A stretch of 14,429 nucleotides of DNA from Hyphochytrium catenoides. Lineage: Eukaryota > Sar > Hyphochytriomycetes > Hyphochytriales > Hyphochytriaceae. The stretch's first letter is position 1, and every line of letters starts with the position of its first letter. The notes under the pieces are model-generated. The model saw only the letters and a program-made list of their open reading frames with translations. It had not been told where the DNA came from and searched no databases. The translations under genes and the position numbers were made by a program. Shown piece after piece: positions 10,326 to 14,429 of this stretch. The stretch is taken from contig FLMG01003751.1 of assembly GCA_900088475.1 (NCBI GenBank), positions 1 through 14,429 on the forward strand. Direction: 5' to 3'.

Positions 10326-11640
10326 TTTGCGGCGTCTTCGCTTAATTCCAAACCAAAGAATCGCTTTAGTTTGTCTGTCGATGCTGCAGTCCGCGTTGGA
10401 AGGATCTCAAATGACGGAATCCACGCTTCTGCTCCTCAGAGCCACTTCGTCAGACGCTTTGAAGACTCTGCTGGGATCTTGCTGATTGGAAGGTGTCTGG
10501 AAGTCGTACTGCTGAACAGTGAAAGACTAGCTCTCACAGAAGGTAGGTAGTGCGAAATAGTTATAGGGGCTTCAGCAAGCCAAACACTCTTGAGAACTGA
10601 CAGCCGTCTCAAGGTCAACCTCACCGGATTGACAAAGAGAAGCAATAACTTTCTCCACGGAAGGGCCCCCAAGCTGAAAGGTTCAAGCACTCTGGCCTGA
10701 CCACCGAGAGTCCAATAAAATGTATGAAGAAGGCGGTGACAGCGGAACAGAGGATGCTGTTAGAAAAGTAGAAGGGCAGCTAGCTTTGTACCCACTGCGT
10801 CTCTCGAGGGCGTGATGCGAAGCTTCATCTGGCGCACAAGGGAAAGGGGAATATAAATGGAGGACCTTGCCATTTTGGCCCCATGGCTTTGGATACGAAG
10901 ACACTGATGTTAGTGAAGGAAGGCGGGAACTCTGGCTCAAGGATTGCACTGCTTCCTCCTAGAGTATTATGACAGGGAATAGAAGGCCGAGAGTGGCGAG
11001 AGAGAATGGGCAAAAACAGAATAACACAAAAACGAAAGAAAAGCTGTGGGGGAAAGGGCGTCAGGTACAAATATAAGGGGAACGAGCGTGACAGAGTTTC
11101 TATGTGAGGATGGAGGGAAAGCAAAAGCCTGGGGCTCTGGGTAGGAGAGACAAAAGGGACTCCTAAGAAACAGCCCGAGCATTATTACTCCAGTGCATTC
11201 CACTATCCCCTAATTCTATGCATAGGATTCTTATTGGCCATGCCGCGCATTATTTTGGAGAAGAGGATACACCCTGATTGGCTGGCAAATCTTAGGACAT
11301 TCTTGACCAAGGCGCGTCTTTGGGCGAAACTAACATGTAAAAGTTATTATTGACACTTTACTGCAAAAATAACCACCTTTCTATTTATCAATACTTCGAG
11401 GGCAACTATGGTAAGGTTTATTAGTGGTAGAACAGCTGTCTATTTGTCAAATATCAGTTGACAGGTATTATTTTGACCTTAGCGAAGATGACAGGCGGCA
11501 TGACCAAAGTCCTACAAAGACGCCAGCCCTGGCGTGTTAGGAACTTTTTCCAAGGAGATGCGGGCTTCTGTGTCCCGCAGCTGCGCAGGGCAGACAGCTC
11601 ATTTAACCCATAGGTTTATCATAGACAACCAGATTTTTCA
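10326..11640. other. Region upstream of the VTC gene, no supported gene
   Basis: About 1.3 kb. On the minus strand it should hold the VTC promoter or 5' exons. The VTC frame is open at 10326-10406, and again beyond a TGA (10407-10409) to about 10500. I searched for an SPX domain on the minus strand and saw none. The plus strand is purine-rich at about 10820-11170. Two ATTGG (CCAAT-box) motifs at 11233-11237 and 11278-11282 could belong to a promoter. An AT-rich stretch covers about 11330-11480. Short ATG frames at 10721 and 10857 on the plus strand end within 34 codons. Confidence 0.45.
11521..11534. repeat. Short perfect inverted repeat
   Basis: CGCCAG and CTGGCG flank a 2-base centre (11521-11534). 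The spacer is too short for a stable hairpin, so this is most likely incidental. Confidence 0.25.
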
Positions 11641-12262
11641 TGGAAGACATCCTACCTCCTGAAAGCTTCATGAATGGCTTGAGCCCAGATCAGTCATTGG
11701 GAAGAGGTTGAAGGTTTGGACGGCTCATGGTGAGTGGTCTCCTAGCTTCCTCTTCTCAGCCAATATTTTCCCCTCAGAAATTTCTTCCTTCTTCCTTTGG
11801 TCTCTTGCTCTGCCACCTAAGCTACAGCCAGTCAGAAGATGACATCTCTTATCAGCACTACTACTACTGTTATTCTCTTATCATCACTGTTTCCTTGCAC
11901 TAGGAACTACTACGTGAGTAGGAGGTATTCTTTCTAATATAAACTTTAGCTCTGTAAGTATAGTTCTATCTAGCGTCCGATGTGATTGCCTCAGAATGAC
12001 ACAGTGTATCTCTTGTTGGCTTGTGGGCAGCTAGAACTATTATATTAATCTGAAAGCTTTGGCTCACTAAAAGTCTGAAAGTCCTCTTGGGCCGGCCGCC
12101 AAGTGTGCCTTGCGGAAGCGATGCACAAGACAGTTTACTCGTCCTTTCAATACCCATCATGTTCCTAGGTAACTCATTACCACTTTGTTTCGATGAGCGT
12201 CTTTAGTATTACTTATATGCACCGTAACATGTGTATTATGGCACGAGCTCCTTGGTCGTCTG

Positions 12263-12284
12263 GCCTCGCTTAAGCCTCGCTTAA
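12263..12284. repeat. Perfect 11-bp tandem duplication
   Basis: GCCTCGCTTAA is repeated twice head to tail (12263-12273 and 12274-12284). No gene overlaps it. It is probably a slippage product, or a short target-site-like duplication with nothing between the copies. Confidence 0.55.
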
Positions 12285-13869
12285 TGCTGCTGCTGGGTCA
12301 GAGGATACTCCTTGATTCCGCAAAAAAAAAGTGCTACGTCTCCCGGCTGCAGTGGCTGAGGAGGAGTAAGAGCTAAGTAACGGATGTGCACTAACAGCCA
12401 AGGCAGCAAGCTATCCAAACTCTTGCTAGAGGAGACGCAAGAAACAAGCGGAGATGGTGGCAGTGATTTATAGAAAGCCCTACTACGCACGTGGGATCTT
12501 TGATGGGTAGATCCTCCAAACAGCCACAGCAGGCGGCCACGAAGAAAGTGCCACTAGTCCACGCTCCTCAACAACAAGCCGGGCGTCCTATAGTACTCTC
12601 AGCGGTCGGAGACCCTATCTTTTTGCAGATGGCTGCTCTATCTCCCAGCTAGCCGTCGTAGAGTCTATCTCGCTCCACATCTTATCAGAGATCCGGCAAT
12701 AAGTTGATGAACCTCTCTTATTATCAGCTGTCCACTAGAGGTATGTTGTTGCTACTAATAGCGGTAAGCAGAACTGTACATGCGGACATGGCTCTGCGTC
12801 GTCTCCCATCTTATTAATATTCTATACCCACCACCATCAGTCTACTAGTCTACGCCCCAGTATTCACTCGTGATGGCAAGAAGTTTGGTTACCCATACCT
12901 CCCGTTTGTGGCGTGCAATGTTTATAAGCTCTTTCCTTACAGTTGAGCATATGGTACTATCTCTCAGGCTCAATCGACGTAGGCGCACCGCACCGCTAGC
13001 ATTTGAAAAGTAACAAGAAGAAAGCGTTCCACGAAAGGGCTGTTGTCGGATGAGTTTAAGGGCATTCAAACATCAACATTGGCTTCAGGAATATATAAAA
13101 TAGTAAGGGAAACAATCATCTTTCACGTGTATCTACTTTGTCAATCTTCTGGCGATTTAATGGATGCCTATACGAAAAAGTAGGCCAGCATACCACCAGT
13201 GATAACCACATCTTTGGTAGCATCCGTGACCACAAAGTGCAATGGGCAGCAACTTCTTGCGGACCATCGACCAGGCAGATAACAAATAGCTACGCACGAG
13301 CTCCGTCCGCCCATGGCAAGTGTGGCGTTCGTCCACTCAAGCCATCCCCTTGAACGTGGTCGCTACTTGGGATATGCTGTCCAGTAAAGAGACTAACAAG
13401 TGATTAGTATCTATGTAGGGTCTATCCCCTTCCTCTCTCTTTCTATTAGTACTAAAAATGTCTCAACAATGCAGATAGTGTCGGGTCAGCGCTGTGTCCT
13501 ACTTCCCACGGCCGTTGCCCTTGGAAGAAGCCCATCATCATCACCTGCTGCTGCGCTCTACTACTACTGCTGAGCGCAGTACGGGATGTTTGCGTCCTCC
13601 TCCCACTGATACTCATCAATGATGAACAAGAAGACATGAACAGAGATCCAAGTGCTGGCCTCCAAACTCAATGACATGCTGCTTTTTAACAGGAGTCATC
13701 TGCTTCTTCCTTGCAGTAGTTACTGGTTCATCACTTAGAAACGCCTATCTTTTGTTGTTTGGTTGTGAGGAGGAGAGTCCGTTCATCAAAAGTGCCACTT
13801 GCCGCTTGTTGAAGGTGCGCTTGACCTTGATGAGTAACACTTGGGAACACCCGCCTTTGAAGGCTGTCA

Positions 13870-14110
13870 GGTACGGGGCAAATAAGAGAGACAGAGTGAG
13901 GTAGAGGTGTGAAACAGAGTGAGGTGGGGCAGATCAAGCAGAATAGATAATGGTGGAACAGGTGAGATAGTTCTGGTCAAGGTAGAATAAACCTAGGAAG
14001 ATAGTCAGAGTAAGAAACGGAGAGACAGAGCGCATAGTTATGAGAAAGTGTTTTGGCAAAGAGACAGAGGAGCAAGAGGGAGAAAAAAGCGGCAGCAACA
14101 AGAAAAGAAG
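13870..14110. repeat. Purine-rich (GA) tract with a 12-bp direct repeat
   Basis: The plus strand is strongly A/G biased. ACAGAGTGAGGT occurs at 13891-13902 and again at 13914-13925. The opposite strand is pyrimidine-rich, like the intron tails elsewhere in the window. No exon on either strand was convincing. Confidence 0.45.
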
Positions 14111-14429
14111 GTCAACAAGGGTTCTTGAGCACAGAGAAAAGACAAGGAACCTTCGTCTTATGCAAGCAGCACCCACCCGCCCCGCGGGACGGACGGAGAG
14201 GTGGATGTATGAGTAATAATAAGGGCTTTCCTCATCCTAGACTCCACCCACCCCGCTTTGTGGTTTGTTGTGGTCTTCTACAGGTACACTCGGATATTGC
14301 CTCATTCCGAATAGGAACGCTAATGCTACCACTCTTTACTGTACTGTAGGAACCTTGGGTACTTCATTACGCTATATTCTGGATGTGTATAAAGTAGGCA
14401 TCACTGGCTCTCCCACCCCACCCGCCCTT

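Larger units (their letters stand above)
11641..14429. other. Gene-poor 2.8-kb end of the window
   Basis: No spliced or unspliced frame gives a recognisable protein, and no tRNA or rRNA signature is seen. Contents I can describe are: a strong-looking donor GTGAGT at 11729 with no convincing flanking exon; short trinucleotide runs (CTA/CTG type) near 11857 and 13556; an 11-bp tandem repeat at 12263-12284; a run of nine A at about 12322; and a purine-rich block at 13870-14110 with a 12-bp repeat. A 59-codon minus-strand frame (13347-13168) weakly recalls the end of a Ty3/gypsy protease. It may be decayed transposon or intergenic sequence. Confidence 0.45.

Noticed and set aside
10436-10690. 84-codon minus-strand frame upstream of the VTC gene
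   Set aside because: It is hydrophobic and Ser/Leu-rich with no family resemblance, and it is in a different frame from the VTC gene. I could not link it by splicing.
10825-11203. Several 78-99-codon minus-strand frames
   Set aside because: They are overlapping Pro/Ser/Leu-rich frames from one pyrimidine-rich strand, with no motifs and no plausible splice partners.
12845-13069. 74-codon minus-strand frame considered as a retrotransposon fragment
   Set aside because: No reverse transcriptase, RNase H or integrase motif could be recognised.
10326-14429. tRNA, rRNA, CRISPR array or prokaryotic operon
   Set aside because: I looked for T-loop signatures, regular spaced repeats and tandem unspliced genes and found none. 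The window is clearly eukaryotic nuclear DNA.

Overview
This is nuclear DNA from a eukaryote. The genes are broken by spliceosomal GT-AG introns, there are no bacterial operons or ribosome binding sites, and the proteins are eukaryote-specific. I assembled the gene models by hand: every junction was checked for reading-frame phase, and the spliced proteins were compared with remembered family sequences. The gene mix suggests a flagellated protist or alga. PDE6D is a ciliary cargo chaperone that is lost from fungi and land plants. VTC-domain proteins occur in fungi, algae and protists but not in animals or land plants. I cannot name the species.

Layout. (1) 35-1473, + strand: PDE6D (PrBP/delta) orthologue, 6 exons, 208 aa, with a charged N-terminal extension. 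(2) 1843-2877, - strand, convergent with PDE6D: ZCCHC10-like zinc-knuckle protein, 2 exons, 199 aa, with a long Ser-rich acidic tail. (3) 2878-3809: presumed divergent promoter region. (4) 3810-5989, + strand: membrane-anchored TPR protein resembling the RMDN (regulator of microtubule dynamics) group, 6 exons, 397 aa; an alternative 3' end is possible. (5) 6728-8615, + strand: THOC6 orthologue, a WD40 subunit of the THO mRNA-export complex, 12 exons, 384 aa, with introns of only 54-86 bp. (6) 9012-10325, - strand, convergent with THOC6: intronless 437-aa VTC-domain protein with no SPX domain and an apparently degraded active site. (7) 10326-14429: about 4.1 kb with no gene I can support, holding purine-rich stretches, short repeats and at most a weak trace of a decayed retroelement.

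The genes form no obvious pathway. PDE6D and the TPR protein may relate to cilia, membranes and microtubules. ZCCHC10 and THOC6 are nuclear and RNA-related. The VTC protein belongs to polyphosphate biology. I see no multi-gene novel system. The most unusual items are the intronless, SPX-less, probably non-catalytic VTC protein with an in-frame open stretch behind a TGA upstream, the PDE6D N-terminal extension with a start-overlapping uORF, and the TPR protein's architecture and uncertain 3' end.
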